From the NCBI RefSeq assembly GCF_004349145.1, contig NZ_SMFO01000015.1, positions 1,178-65,177 on the forward strand: DNA of 64,000 nt. Direction: 5' to 3'. Numbering within the stretch: position 1 is the first letter of the stretch; every line of letters begins with the position of its first letter. The translations under genes were made by a program, and so were the position numbers. The stretch is from Flavobacterium hiemivividum. GTDB lineage: Bacteria; Bacteroidota; Bacteroidia; Flavobacteriales; Flavobacteriaceae. The notes beneath the pieces are model-generated. The model searched no databases. It was not told the DNA's origin and saw nothing but the letters and a program-made list of their open reading frames with translations. This document shows positions 8,249-17,515 of this stretch, in pieces.

Positions 8249-8635
8249 ATGAATAAGAAATTAATTTCAACCGGCGCACTTTTTGGAATGATTGCAATTA
8301 TATTAGGAGCATTTGGAGCACATGCATTAAAACAAGTTTTATCTGCCGATCAGCTAATTACTTTTGAAACAGGAGTTCGTTATCAAATGTATCATGCTTT
8401 GTTTTTAATTTTCATTGGACTGTTACCAGACCTAACTGAAAAAACTAAGAAAATCATCTACTACTTAATTATTTCTGGTGTCCTTTTCTTTTCAGGTTCG
8501 ATTTATTTATTAGCAACAAATAGCATGACCTCCTTCGATTTTAAAGTGATAGGATTCATAACCCCTGTGGGCGGACTCTTATTAATTCTAGCTTGGGGAA
8601 CCTTATTGTTGAATTATTTTAACAAAAAAACATAA
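8249..8635 (+). CDS. DUF423 family inner membrane protein
   Basis: A 128-residue, four-helix membrane protein. Hydrophobic segments lie at about 8-26, 45-62, 70-90 and 97-118. The motif GAFGAHALK near residues 21-29 is the hallmark of DUF423 (YgdD/YwdK type), and the conserved 'F.tG.rYqmYHal' follows at about 38-50. The molecular function of the family is unknown. It lies 80 bases upstream of pckA on the same strand; pckA appears to have its own promoter. Confidence 0.88.
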   Translation: MNKKLISTGALFGMIAIILGAFGAHALKQVLSADQLITFETGVRYQMYHALFLIFIGLLPDLTEKTKKIIYYLIISGVLFFSGSIYLLATNSMTSFDFKVIGFITPVGGLLLILAWGTLLLNYFNKKT

Positions 8636-8672
8636 AACTTAGATTATCAAAACATATCTAAGATATAATTTA

Positions 8673-8680
8673 TACTTTTG
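8673..8680 (+). promoter_or_regulatory. -7 box of pckA (TACTTTTG)
   Basis: An exact TAnnTTTG box 35 bases before the pckA ATG. The upstream -33 TTG is not clear, so this is only a partial match. Confidence 0.45.
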
Positions 8681-8715
8681 TAGCAGTTAAACTAAACAAC
8701 ACAATACATAATTTT

Positions 8716-10317
8716 ATGAATAATAACACACCGTTTACGCAATCGATTTCGCTTGTTGACCTAGGAATTGAAAACGCAAAGATTCATTACCAATTATCAG
8801 CCAACGAATTACATGACATGACCATCGCTTTAGGTCAAGGAATCGAAACTTCGACTGGCGCACTCGCTATCAATACAGGGGAATTTACAGGGCGCTCGCC
8901 TTTAGACCGTTTTATCGTTAAAGATAGCGTAACAGAAAACAAAGTTTGGTGGGGAAAAGTGAATATTCCTTTTGAACCAACAGCTTTTGAAGCACTTTAT
9001 AAAAAAGTTACTTCGTACTTATCTAACAAAGAATTATTCGTTCGAGATTCTTATGTATGTGCTGATCCTAATTATAGATTAAATGTTCGTGTAGTTACTG
9101 AAACACCTTGGGCAAATTTATTTTGTTACAATATGTTTTTGAGACCCGAACAAGAGGAACTTGAAAATTTCACACCAGAATGGACTGTAATATGTGTTCC
9201 AAGTTTCCTTGCTGATCCAGCAACTGATGGAACGCGTCAACCTAATTTTGCTATTTTAGATTTTACTAAAAAAATTGCACTTATAGGTGGTACTGGATAT
9301 ACAGGTGAAATGAAAAAAGGAATTTTTTCTGCCTTAAACTTTATATTACCGGTTGACAAAAACACTTTGCCAATGCATTGTAGTGCAAACGTAGGTGACA
9401 ACGATGATACAGCTATCTTCTTTGGATTGTCAGGAACTGGAAAAACAACACTATCTGCCGATCCAAAAAGAAAATTAATTGGTGATGACGAACATGGATG
9501 GACTAGTGAAAATACAGTCTTCAATTTTGAAGGCGGATGCTATGCAAAAGTGATCAATCTTTCTGAAGAGAACGAACCAGACATTTTTAGAGCAATTAAA
9601 AGAGGATCTATTTTAGAAAATGTCATTTTCGAAAAAGGGACTAACAAAGTCGATTATAATGATATTTCTATCACCCCTAATACAAGAGTAAGTTACCCAA
9701 TTTATCATATTGACAATATTCAACCGGGATCAATAGGTAGTAACCCAAAAAATATATTTTTTCTTACTGCAGATTCATTCGGAATCTTGCCTCCTATTTC
9801 TAGATTAACACCTGGACAAGCTGCTTATCACTTCATCTCTGGTTATACTGCAAAAGTTGCTGGAACTGAAGCTGGAGTTACTGAACCTCAACCTAATTTT
9901 TCTGCTTGTTTTGGAGCGCCTTTTATGCCGCTTCACCCAACGAAATATGCTGAAATGTTGAGTAAAAAAATCCAAGAAGCCGATGTAAAAGTTTGGCTAA
10001 TCAACACAGGATGGACTGGCGGACCTTATGGAACTGGTAGCAGAATGAAATTAAAATACACTCGCGCTATGATAACTGCCGCTTTAAACGGAGAATTAGA
10101 TGCAGTAGAATATAAAGATCACGCCGTTTTTGGAATTGCAATTCCGCAATCTTGTCCTGAAGTGCCTAGTGAAATTTTAAATCCACGAAATACCTGGGAA
10201 GACAAAGAATTATACGACCAAAAATCGATAGAATTAGGTCAAAAATTTAAAGCCAACTTTGCTAAATTTGAAGAGTTTGCAAATCCTGAAATAATGGCAG
10301 GAGCGCCAAAAGCATAA
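8716..10317 (+). CDS. pckA: Phosphoenolpyruvate carboxykinase (ATP)
   Basis: A 533-residue ATP-dependent PEP carboxykinase converting oxaloacetate and ATP to PEP, CO2 and ADP, the gateway of gluconeogenesis. Visible features are the substrate loop INTGEFTGRSPLDRF (about 52-66), the P-loop GLSGTGKTTL (237-246), the metal-binding/kinase-2 segment GDDEHGW (about 255-261), and NTRVSYPIYHI followed by the conserved GFTAKVAGTE-type region (here GYTAKVAGTEAG). Length is normal. It is followed by a strong terminator and preceded by a -7 box, so it is probably monocistronic. Nothing unusual is seen. Confidence 0.97.
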   Translation: MNNNTPFTQSISLVDLGIENAKIHYQLSANELHDMTIALGQGIETSTGALAINTGEFTGRSPLDRFIVKDSVTENKVWWGKVNIPFEPTAFEALYKKVTSYLSNKELFVRDSYVCADPNYRLNVRVVTETPWANLFCYNMFLRPEQEELENFTPEWTVICVPSFLADPATDGTRQPNFAILDFTKKIALIGGTGYTGEMKKGIFSALNFILPVDKNTLPMHCSANVGDNDDTAIFFGLSGTGKTTLSADPKRKLIGDDEHGWTSENTVFNFEGGCYAKVINLSEENEPDIFRAIKRGSILENVIFEKGTNKVDYNDISITPNTRVSYPIYHIDNIQPGSIGSNPKNIFFLTADSFGILPPISRLTPGQAAYHFISGYTAKVAGTEAGVTEPQPNFSACFGAPFMPLHPTKYAEMLSKKIQEADVKVWLINTGWTGGPYGTGSRMKLKYTRAMITAALNGELDAVEYKDHAVFGIAIPQSCPEVPSEILNPRNTWEDKELYDQKSIELGQKFKANFAKFEEFANPEIMAGAPKA

Positions 10318-10340
10318 GTTAATTATAATTCAATAAAGAA

Positions 10341-10370
10341 AAGAGCTGTTCTCATAGGACAGCTCTTTTT
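10341..10370 (+). terminator. Terminator after pckA
   Basis: The stem AAGAGCTGT / ACAGCTCTT (10341-10349 with 10359-10367) is followed by a T-run. Confidence 0.88.
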
Positions 10371-10501
10371 GATTTCTATAAACTCCTAAACAAAAACAAA
10401 TCAGATATTTACAATAGTTTAATTTTTTTGGCGTTAAATTTGCAATCATCAGCCGAGCCTAATTAAGGTTAACTGGCAAATCAATCAAAAAAAAATCAAT
10501 C

Positions 10502-11602
10502 ATGTTAAAACAATTCTTTATTCTCTGTTCAGGAGCCGACGAAGAAATTCTTGAAGGCTGTTCTCAAGGGGAGCAAACCAAATACGCAGGTATTGGCGCC
10601 ACCGTTTTCTTTACCGCAGTAATGGCCTTTATCGCCAGTACTTATGCCTTATTTACAGTCTTTGACAGCGTTTACCCCGCCTTACTCTTTGGACTGGTAT
10701 GGGGTTTACTCATCTTCAATCTAGATCGTTTTATTGTTTCTACTATTCGAAAAAGAGATAAATTTGGCAGCGAATTTCTACAAGCTACGCCAAGAATTAT
10801 TTTGGCAATTATCATCGCCATCGTTATTTCGAAACCATTAGAAATTAAAATTTTCGAAAAAGAAATCAACACCGTTCTATTGAAAGAGAAAAATGCAATG
10901 GCTCTCGAAAACAAGAAAGAGGTAGCTAATTATTTTCAATCCGATCTAGCTAAAAACAAGGCGGAGATTGAAAGCTTAAAGTCAGATATTTCGAAAAAAG
11001 AAACCGAGGTTAATACACTATATGAAACATACATTACTGAAGCCGAAGGAACAGCAGGAACTAAAAAACTAGGAAAAGGACCTGTTTTTAAAGAAAAAAT
11101 CTCCAAACACAATCTGGCTTCCGCTGAATTAGATACTATTCGAAAAAACAACCTAGAAAAAATTGCCGAAAAAGAAAAAACTGCAACGCTACTTCAAGCG
11201 GACTTAGATAAAAAAATCACTGAAACCCAACCTATCATTGACGGATTTGATGGATTAATGGCCCGAATAAATGCATTAAATAAGCTGCCTTCACTTCCCT
11301 CCTTGTTTATCATGCTGCTTTTTCTAGCAATTGAAACCTCCCCTATTATTGCTAAATTATTGTCGCCAAAGGGAGAATATGATTTTAAACTGGAAGATTT
11401 AGAAACAGCCTTAAAAGCAACTTTAGAACAAGACAAATACCAGCGAAATTTACTTGTAAAAACGAGTGCCGCTATGCACGATAAAGTATATGAGGATATT
11501 GCCCAAGACAAAAATCTATATGATTTACAGCGCAAGAAAGCGACCGAATTACTGCAATTACAAGCACACAATTTTGTAGAAAAACAGAAGAAAACTTTAT
11601 AA
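10502..11602 (+). CDS. DUF4407 membrane / coiled-coil protein
   Basis: 366 residues. Three hydrophobic segments lie near residues 30-52, 58-75 and 90-110, then a long K/E-rich coiled coil (about 120-250), a further membrane segment (about 262-285, PSLFIMLLFLAIETSPIIAKL) and a helical C-terminus. This layout and the motif LFNLDR-like 'WGLLIFNLDRFIVSTIRK' fit the DUF4407 family. Its role is unknown. A -7 box TAAATTTG lies at 10435-10442, 59 bases before the ATG. It is monocistronic and ends at a bidirectional hairpin shared with the convergent peptidase gene. Confidence 0.88.
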   Translation: MLKQFFILCSGADEEILEGCSQGEQTKYAGIGATVFFTAVMAFIASTYALFTVFDSVYPALLFGLVWGLLIFNLDRFIVSTIRKRDKFGSEFLQATPRIILAIIIAIVISKPLEIKIFEKEINTVLLKEKNAMALENKKEVANYFQSDLAKNKAEIESLKSDISKKETEVNTLYETYITEAEGTAGTKKLGKGPVFKEKISKHNLASAELDTIRKNNLEKIAEKEKTATLLQADLDKKITETQPIIDGFDGLMARINALNKLPSLPSLFIMLLFLAIETSPIIAKLLSPKGEYDFKLEDLETALKATLEQDKYQRNLLVKTSAAMHDKVYEDIAQDKNLYDLQRKKATELLQLQAHNFVEKQKKTL

Positions 11603-11637
11603 ATAAATGGGCTATCCTAATAAGATAGCCCATTTAT
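11602..11637. terminator. Bidirectional terminator
   Basis: The long perfect stem AATAAATGGGCTATC / GATAGCCCATTTATT with a 7-base loop sits exactly between the stops of two convergent genes. Confidence 0.85.
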
Positions 11638-11639
11638 TG

Positions 11640-12932
11640 TTATTGTAACCAGCGCTCTAGCGTTTTCATAATTTTCTGTTGGTCTTCCTTTGGGAAATCT
11701 TTTACCCTAGTACTGTGACTTCCGCCTGGCAACACCATTTTAAGTACGTCAAGCCTGCGTTTAGGACTTGGAGCACATGCACCCCAAGTATCATCTCCGC
11801 CATAAATATAAAGAATCTTATCCCCTTTTCTCTCTACAAACTTCCTAACTTTTTGGATGTATTTTGGATTGTAAGTAATCGCAACGTCTTTGGGTGCAAA
11901 ACGCATATTGGATGTACTTTTAACCACTTGCAACAAATCCTTTACTGGTGTAAAATCAAACCCATAATAGCCCAGTTCACTCATGTGTTGGTAATAAGAT
12001 GGCAATAAGTTATAGTATTGTTCATCATTGTAAAAGCTAATTCCTACCACTTTATTCAAATAATCAAATAGCTCTTTGGCAGTAGAACTACTATCAGGAA
12101 TATCAGCACAATTTGCGCCCCATTGCCAGAAAGAAAACGGAAATTCTAAGGCTCCATACTCTAAGGCTTCTTCAATGGACAATTCAGTGAACTTCATTTT
12201 TTCTTTAGCAGCATGTTCTTTTATTTCTTTCAAAAGTGCTGTTCTATTAAGTAGTAATGCTCTTTGAAACTGCACTACATTTGCGCGACATTCAGCCGTA
12301 CCAACCTTCGAAGTATAATGTTCTACAGTTCGTGGATCTTCTTGAGTTTTGATTAAGGGCGCAACATAAGGCATTGCAACATCGACATCCTTTGGATACT
12401 TAGATTTATATATAAGTGTCGTTTCTCCGCCTTTACTGATTCCCGTCGAAATCCATTTTCCGCTATACAGTGGCTTTAATTTTTGAACTATCGAATGATA
12501 GTCGGCAATGGCTTGATCATTTGTCAAATACTCCCAAGGAATAGGATTGGGTCTGGATTTTCCATAAAACCGATATTCCACAATAAGCTGATTTGCATTC
12601 AATAAACTGCTGACTTCATTTTTAACATAACGCGCCGCATAACCTTCAGTCTCAATAACCATAGGTTTCTTAAAATCAAGATGCGACAGGTAGATAAAAT
12701 GTTTAAATGTCCCCCTTTCTGGATGGGAATGATCCAAGGGCTGGTCTAAAATCAATTGATAGGATTCAGAATATCCATCTAAATTCTTCATTTTTTTTAT
12801 TTCTGCTTTTGGAAACAATTCCATTAAACTTTTCTCCAAATCAGTACCTACAGCTACATCAGTTTGTGCAAAACCAAATTGAAAATTAAGGGTAACTAAT
12901 AGTAATACTGCTATATATTTAATCTTATTCAT
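11640..12932 (-). CDS. Exported serine peptidase, S37/S28-type (tripeptidyl aminopeptidase-like)
   Basis: 430 residues with a signal peptide (1-23, cut after GFAQ). The mature protein has an alpha/beta-hydrolase core: the nucleophile elbow TGISKGGET with Ser at about 166, the acid-loop segment YIYGGDDTWGACAP (about residue 375-388), and the His in LPGGSHSTRV near residue 408. The N-terminal DQPLDHSHPERGTFKHFIYLSH is typical of PS-10/S37 and related S28 peptidases that remove peptides from N-termini. It is probably periplasmic. The next gene upstream (12996-14297) is a Xaa-Pro aminopeptidase on the same strand, 63 bases away, so both may serve peptide use. Confidence 0.85.
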   Translation of the reverse strand: MNKIKYIAVLLLVTLNFQFGFAQTDVAVGTDLEKSLMELFPKAEIKKMKNLDGYSESYQLILDQPLDHSHPERGTFKHFIYLSHLDFKKPMVIETEGYAARYVKNEVSSLLNANQLIVEYRFYGKSRPNPIPWEYLTNDQAIADYHSIVQKLKPLYSGKWISTGISKGGETTLIYKSKYPKDVDVAMPYVAPLIKTQEDPRTVEHYTSKVGTAECRANVVQFQRALLLNRTALLKEIKEHAAKEKMKFTELSIEEALEYGALEFPFSFWQWGANCADIPDSSSTAKELFDYLNKVVGISFYNDEQYYNLLPSYYQHMSELGYYGFDFTPVKDLLQVVKSTSNMRFAPKDVAITYNPKYIQKVRKFVERKGDKILYIYGGDDTWGACAPSPKRRLDVLKMVLPGGSHSTRVKDFPKEDQQKIMKTLERWLQ

Positions 12933-12995
12933 CTTTCTAATTAATTTATTTTTCGAAAATTGTACTGGCTTTCTCCTAAACCTAACATCTTATTA

Positions 12996-14297
12996 TTAAG
13001 AATTCACCTTTCTAATGATCTCTTCAATTTCATCAATCTCAATGGGCATGGCTTCCGAAAGGTTTATACTTCCATCGGCAGTAATTAAATAATCATTTTC
13101 TAAACGACAACCTATTCCTTCCTCGGGAATATATATTCCTGGTTCGCAGGTAAGCACCATTCCTTTTTCGAAGGCGCGAGAGTACAGTCCCACATCATGC
13201 ACGTCTAATCCCAGATAATGCGCAGTTCCATGCATGAAATACTTTTTATACACCGGAGCATCCACATCTTGATTTGCGATTTCATCGGCAGTAATCAGTC
13301 CTAATTTTACTAATTCTTTTTCGACTAATGCTGCCATTTGTTTTTCGTAGTCAGCAGAAAAGACTCCTGGCTTTAAGAGCTTCGACCCTTCTTTTAAACA
13401 ATGTAAAGCCGACTCATATACAGCGCGCTGACGAGACGAAAAAGTTCCATTTACAGGAACACATCTGGTAGTATCTGAATTGTAATTTGCATAGCAAACC
13501 CCAAAATCAAGCAATACCATATCTCCATCTTTGCAAATTGCATCATTAGAATTATAATGCAAAGCGCAAGCATTTTTTCCCGACGCTACAATAGGCTTGA
13601 AAGCATGACGAGTCGCTCCGTTTTTTACTAACTCATAAGTCAATTCAGCCTCCAGGGCATATTCTGGAGTATTGGATCTAATTGCTTTTAAAATCCCGAT
13701 AAATCCTTTTATACTGATCGCGATAGCCTCTTTGATAAGCGCTACTTCCTCCTCTGACTTTATGGGGCGAAGTTCTCTTGTAATCTTGGCCGCTCGATCA
13801 TACTGATGCAATGGATATTTTTCTTTACACCAGTGAATTAGGCGATCCTGCCTGGTGGTCATCTCTGAAGTGAGTCTTTTTATATGCTCATTATGCCCCA
13901 AATAAAAAGTATCGGCTTCAAAGGCAAAAAGCTGTAGGGTTTTCTCCATTTCATGAGTCCACTTTACATTTTTCACTCCCGAAATACGAGATACAGCTTC
14001 TTTTGTCAAGAAATCACCATCCCATATTTTACTTTGCTCGCTTACTTCTTTTACGAATAATATTTCTCTGTTTTCTTCTTTTATAGCATCTGGATATAGT
14101 ATTAAAATCGTCTCATCCTGATCGATTCCTGACAAATAAAACAAGTCATTGTTTTGGGCAAAACCCATTACATCATCAGCATTATTTGGCATCACATCAT
14201 TAGAAGACAGCATCGCAATGCTATTTGCATTCATTTTTTTGGCAAACCGCGTTCTGTTTGCAACAAATAAAGTAGCGGGAATCGATTTATATCGCAT
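12996..14297 (-). CDS. pepP: Xaa-Pro aminopeptidase (M24B, aminopeptidase P family)
   Basis: A 433-residue dimetal 'pita-bread' peptidase that removes N-terminal residues preceding proline. The N-terminal creatinase-like domain spans about 1-170. The catalytic domain shows the five ligand positions: D and D in VLLDFGVCYANYNSDTTRC, H in HGTAHYLGLDVHD, E in TCEPGIYIPEEG and E in GCRLENDYLIT. No signal peptide is seen, so it is cytoplasmic. Length is typical for PepP. It lies upstream of the exported S37-type peptidase on the same strand, consistent with stepwise peptide degradation. About 275 bases upstream hold no gene. Confidence 0.93.
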   Translation of the reverse strand: MRYKSIPATLFVANRTRFAKKMNANSIAMLSSNDVMPNNADDVMGFAQNNDLFYLSGIDQDETILILYPDAIKEENREILFVKEVSEQSKIWDGDFLTKEAVSRISGVKNVKWTHEMEKTLQLFAFEADTFYLGHNEHIKRLTSEMTTRQDRLIHWCKEKYPLHQYDRAAKITRELRPIKSEEEVALIKEAIAISIKGFIGILKAIRSNTPEYALEAELTYELVKNGATRHAFKPIVASGKNACALHYNSNDAICKDGDMVLLDFGVCYANYNSDTTRCVPVNGTFSSRQRAVYESALHCLKEGSKLLKPGVFSADYEKQMAALVEKELVKLGLITADEIANQDVDAPVYKKYFMHGTAHYLGLDVHDVGLYSRAFEKGMVLTCEPGIYIPEEGIGCRLENDYLITADGSINLSEAMPIEIDEIEEIIRKVNS

Positions 14298-14570
14298 AAT
14301 TTTATAATTGAAAGATTTTAGCTGGAACAGCAGCTGCTTGTGTGGTGATCAATTTAATTCTAGTCATCCTATTTTCTTTACTAATAATTACATATTTTTT
14401 TAAAAGACATACAATTAGTACAACTACAAATTTTATAACTTATCCCAATAGACACACTACAATTCCAATCCATAAAAGTATAAAAATATGCTACAATTCA
14501 TAAAGGTTTCTCCCTTTAAAAAATCAGCAAAACATAATGAGACCATTAAACATCTATGAAAGTTAAATTC

Positions 14571-14601
14571 AAAAAAAAGGCTGTCTATAATAGACAACCT
14601 T
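14571..14601 (-). terminator. Terminator of the PH-domain protein gene
   Basis: On the minus strand the stem AAGGTTGTCTA / TAGACAGCCTT (one mismatch) with a 3-base loop is followed by eight T. Confidence 0.85.
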
Positions 14602-14623
14602 AAAATTTATTTATTCTTAAGAA

Positions 14624-15346
14624 CTACATATAGCTCAAAATCTCCTTTTTGAAATTATCATATTCTCCTTGTAAAATCAGTCCGTTATCCAAGAGTTTTT
14701 TATAATTCTGTAATTTTTCGAAAAGCTCATCTTGCGATAATCCAGCTAATCCACTCTCTTTGTGAGTTTCTTTGTGAGTTTCAATAGGAGTATCAAAATA
14801 CTCGTTAACAGTAGGTAATGGCGGCGGCGTGCTTGGCATTATCTCCATAAAACTAGTTACCTCTTCGGTTTCCATTTCTTCAACATCCTCAAATTCATCA
14901 GTAGCATCGGCGGCAACCTCTTCAATTATTGTAGCACTTGGAACTGCTCCACTTTTCAGAATATCTATTTGTTCCTTAGCATAAGTAAATATCTTTCTAG
15001 CTTGAATTTTTGGAATATAATCGATTGAAACTTCCATATCTGTCCTGGTCGAAAATGAAAACTCCGACCCTAAGATATTCTCTTTCACAGAGGTTCCTTC
15101 AATTTGATCCCAGGTGTAATCAGTAAAATCCATAGATAGCCCTAAGTTTTTAGGCTGACAGATTATAATTCGTTTGTTTGTCACCACAATACTATCTGGA
15201 AAAACGGTTAATGCCGGTTTTTTCTGAACCGCAATATATCCTATTTCCTCATATTTCATGAGGAGATCATTCAGCTTTGAAGTGATTTTTTCAATAGCTT
15301 TAGGGTCTTGCTCCTCGTTTAAAAATTTCTTTATCTGTTCTTTCAT
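14624..15346 (-). CDS. PH-domain protein with SHOCT-like C-terminus
   Basis: 240 residues from the ATG at 15346; an upstream in-frame start would add 19 unlikely residues. Residues about 40-130 form a bacterial PH domain: strands around IVVTNKRIIICQPKN, then TDYTWDQIEGTSVKENILGSEFSF and the closing helix ARKIFTYAKEQI, as in YokE/bPH-type proteins. The middle (about 140-200) is acidic and low-complexity. The last 35 residues (SQDELFEKLQNYKKLLDNGL...YDNFKKEIL) resemble a SHOCT short C-terminal helix pair. It is cytoplasmic with no enzymatic motif. Its function is unknown. It is monocistronic with a strong terminator. Confidence 0.8.
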   Translation of the reverse strand: MKEQIKKFLNEEQDPKAIEKITSKLNDLLMKYEEIGYIAVQKKPALTVFPDSIVVTNKRIIICQPKNLGLSMDFTDYTWDQIEGTSVKENILGSEFSFSTRTDMEVSIDYIPKIQARKIFTYAKEQIDILKSGAVPSATIIEEVAADATDEFEDVEEMETEEVTSFMEIMPSTPPPLPTVNEYFDTPIETHKETHKESGLAGLSQDELFEKLQNYKKLLDNGLILQGEYDNFKKEILSYM

Positions 15347-15451
15347 GTTGTTTAATTCAAAATTCTTTGTCCCAATTGAATATTTCGCAGTACTAATTCT
15401 CAAAACACTTTCTTAAAATGCAGTGTGAGAATTGGTATGCAAAAGTAATAC

Positions 15452-15823
15452 CTAATTTGATAATTCTGAGATTTCATTTTGTAATTTCTTTGTTAAACTT
15501 TTGAAGACCAATTCATAAGAATGATCGATCAATTCTTTAACAAGAGCAGTAGGAACATCTTGATGCATTACAACGGTATTCCAATGCGTTTTGCTCATAT
15601 GAAATCCAGGTTTAATACTGTCATACTGCGCTCTAAGCTCCAGAGCGCGCTCAGGATCACATTTTAAATTCACAGCCGACTCCCCTAATTCCCATTTTTG
15701 CAAAGACGATAAGGCAAACATTTTTCCTCCCACCTTAAAAACTAAAGTGTCTTTATCGAAAGGAAAATGCTCCGTCACTCCTTTTTTACTCAAACAATAT
15801 TCGTAGTAGGTTTCTAAATTCAT
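15452..15823 (-). CDS. MmcQ/YjbR family protein
   Basis: 123 residues with the typical start (YYEYCLSKKGVTEHFPFDKDTLVFKVGGKMF, shown here as separate phrases: YCLSKKGVTEHFPF and LVFKVGGKMFAL) and the C-terminal pattern PGFHMSKTHWNTV...LIDHSYELVFKSL. These are the signatures of the MmcQ/YjbR (CyaY-like fold) family, sometimes called DNA-binding, with unknown physiological role. Length is normal. It follows the GNAT gene by 19 bases on the same strand and probably shares its transcript. Confidence 0.88.
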   Translation of the reverse strand: MNLETYYEYCLSKKGVTEHFPFDKDTLVFKVGGKMFALSSLQKWELGESAVNLKCDPERALELRAQYDSIKPGFHMSKTHWNTVVMHQDVPTALVKELIDHSYELVFKSLTKKLQNEISELSN

Positions 15824-15842
15824 CTATCACTACTTTAAAAAA

Positions 15843-16244
15843 TTATTTAATTATCTTTTCCATCATCCTTTCTGGTTTAGCCAAAAGGGTGAATCCGAAT
15901 TTTTCATATAAAAAATGTGCGTCAGCAGTTGCTAATCGCCACACTTGAACTTGCTTTAATTGTGGTTCCTTCATCATGGCATCAACTAAAACGGAAGAAT
16001 ATCCTTTGCCTCGATATTCTTCAGTAATAAATACATCCATCACATAGGCAAAAACTATATAATCCGTAATTACTCTGGCAAAACCAATTTGCTTCTCATT
16101 AAGATAAATTCCAAAACAAAATGAATGGTCAATTGTCATTTGCACCTCGTCGATTGTTCGGCCTGCAGCCCAATAAATATCTTTTAGAAAATGTTGAATA
16201 AACGGAACGTCTAATTTATTTTTATCGGTAGAAACAGTGATCAT
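15843..16244 (-). CDS. GNAT-family N-acetyltransferase
   Basis: A 133-residue compact GNAT protein. The acetyl-CoA-binding motif A is visible as VMDVFITEEYRGKGYSSVLVDAMM (R-G-K-G-Y in the V/I-x-x-x-x-R-G-x-G/A position), and the C-terminal LYEKFGFTLL is motif B. Substrates of such small GNATs are unpredictable. The start overlaps the stop of the upstream cyclase-like gene by four bases (ATGA), so the two are translationally coupled. Confidence 0.88.
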   Translation of the reverse strand: MITVSTDKNKLDVPFIQHFLKDIYWAAGRTIDEVQMTIDHSFCFGIYLNEKQIGFARVITDYIVFAYVMDVFITEEYRGKGYSSVLVDAMMKEPQLKQVQVWRLATADAHFLYEKFGFTLLAKPERMMEKIIK

Positions 16245-17014
16245 AGCTCTATTTTAATATTCTCAACAGCATATAAAACGGGTTTACTAGGGCTCGCATC
16301 GTTCTCAAAGGAAGCAATTTGTAAGTTGAGTAAGTAACTTCCATCTGCAACACTATCTGGCACAAAAATCAGTTCCGTAATAGTAGCTTCTAATCTGGCA
16401 TCCGAATTTAAATTATTCACGTCAGTAACATTCCAAAATGCTTTATGCGCCAATAATTTCCCCTCATCCTTTTCCTTATCGACACTTGGCAAATCGATAA
16501 GCAGGTGTTGTATTCCGCTTTCGCGAATAAAACGCGCTGCCTCTTCATCTAGATATGGCGGATTTGTATGCGAATATTTTCTTGACAATTTAGAAGTTTC
16601 GTTTGGTAATGTTCGAATAACAATAGCTTCGGGCCTATTATGATTTAAAGCTTTTACAATTTTTTCTTTACTAATAATAAAATCTCCATCTTTTTCTTCG
16701 AGCGCTACCGAAATTAATTCAGCCATGAAAAAAAACTGTTTTAGGGATCGATTTATACTATAAAAATCACGCGTAATGTGCCCCAAACATTCGGTGTGGG
16801 TTCCATGTCCATGCGGATTGAAAGAAATAGTATTAAAATTTGTAGAAGACATTCCTGAAGACACTTTTCCTACCCATTCTCCAAAACGTACTGGTTCAAT
16901 TACTGGTTTTTCTATATACCATGCAATTGGATTCGCTTCAGAATTAGTTATCGGAATCGAAATATCAATGGGTTTTGATAAATCGATTTGAAAATTGTTG
17001 ATTGTTGCTATCAT
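16241..17014 (-). CDS. Cyclase family protein (kynurenine formamidase-like hydrolase)
   Basis: A 257-residue metal-dependent hydrolase of the cyclase family (PF04199). The metal motif is HGHGTHTECLGH, corresponding to the family pattern HxGTHxDxPxH with E in place of D. The segment FIRESGIQHLLIDLPSVDKEKDEG and the late NVTDVNNLN match the active-site surroundings. No signal peptide is seen. Homologues hydrolyse N-formylkynurenine or similar amides, but no tryptophan-degradation genes are nearby, so the substrate is open. It is the first gene of a short operon with the GNAT and MmcQ genes. A hairpin (TGCTGAA / TTCAGCA, about 17017-17037) lies upstream. Confidence 0.85.
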   Translation of the reverse strand: MIATINNFQIDLSKPIDISIPITNSEANPIAWYIEKPVIEPVRFGEWVGKVSSGMSSTNFNTISFNPHGHGTHTECLGHITRDFYSINRSLKQFFFMAELISVALEEKDGDFIISKEKIVKALNHNRPEAIVIRTLPNETSKLSRKYSHTNPPYLDEEAARFIRESGIQHLLIDLPSVDKEKDEGKLLAHKAFWNVTDVNNLNSDARLEATITELIFVPDSVADGSYLLNLQIASFENDASPSKPVLYAVENIKIEL

Positions 17015-17054
17015 TTATGCTGAATTTATTTCAGCATCTCATCATGAGATACAT

Positions 17055-17339
17055 TTATAAACTCAAATATAAATCTTTTAATTCGGGATTGCTTAGTTTT
17101 ACTAAATTCAATTTCCAGTCCTTGTGCCAATTTTTCAATTGTTTTTCCCTTATAAAAGCATCTGAATACTGCTCGAACTCCTCAAAATAAATTAGCATTG
17201 TAGCATTATATTTTTTGGTAAAGGCTGCTCCGGTACCACTTATATGTTTTTCAATTCTCTTTTTTAAATCCTTCGTTGCTCCAACATATAAAACGGTTTG
17301 ATTTTTATTTGTCAAAATATATGTAAATCCTTTTTCCAT
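17055..17339 (-). CDS. GIY-YIG nuclease-superfamily protein
   Basis: A 94-residue single-domain GIY-YIG protein. The motif pair reads TYILTN...LYVGAT near residues 6-21, then the conserved basic helix KDLKKRIEKH, and E/K residues in REKQLKNWHKDWKLNLV (the catalytic Glu equivalent is in EKQLKNW). It belongs to the UPF0213/YhbQ-like group, often annotated as endonucleases without proven activity. A dispersed repeat array lies immediately upstream on its strand (17379-17515). Confidence 0.88.
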   Translation of the reverse strand: MEKGFTYILTNKNQTVLYVGATKDLKKRIEKHISGTGAAFTKKYNATMLIYFEEFEQYSDAFIREKQLKNWHKDWKLNLVKLSNPELKDLYLSL

Positions 17340-17378
17340 ACAACACCATTTTAATTATAAAGAATCCTAAAAATGATT

Positions 17379-17515
17379 GGTCACGCCCTGAGATAAATTC
17401 ATGAGATCCTGAAACTAGTTCGTCACGTCCTGAGTTAAGATCATGAGATCCTGAAACTAGTTCGTCACGTCCTGAGTTAAGATCATGAGATCCTGAAACT
17501 AGTTCAGGATGAATA
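17379..17515. repeat. Tandem array of about 42-bp units with internal palindromes
   Basis: Three consecutive copies (17379-17418, 17419-17460, 17461-17502): the last two are identical and the first diverged and slightly shorter. Each unit carries TCACG(T/C)CCTGAG and ATGAGATCCTGAAACTAG. The array ends in AGTTCAGGAT, which makes an inverted repeat with ATCCTGAAACT. The distal end forms the stop codon of hemW (TAG at 17499-17501). The same TCCTGAA-CTAG/TTCAGGAT core recurs in the repeats near 25.17 and 43.03 kb. There are no unique spacers between units. Confidence 0.8.

Noticed and set aside
17379..17502. Possible CRISPR array
   Set aside because: The units are contiguous and about 42 bases, with no unique spacers and no cas genes nearby.
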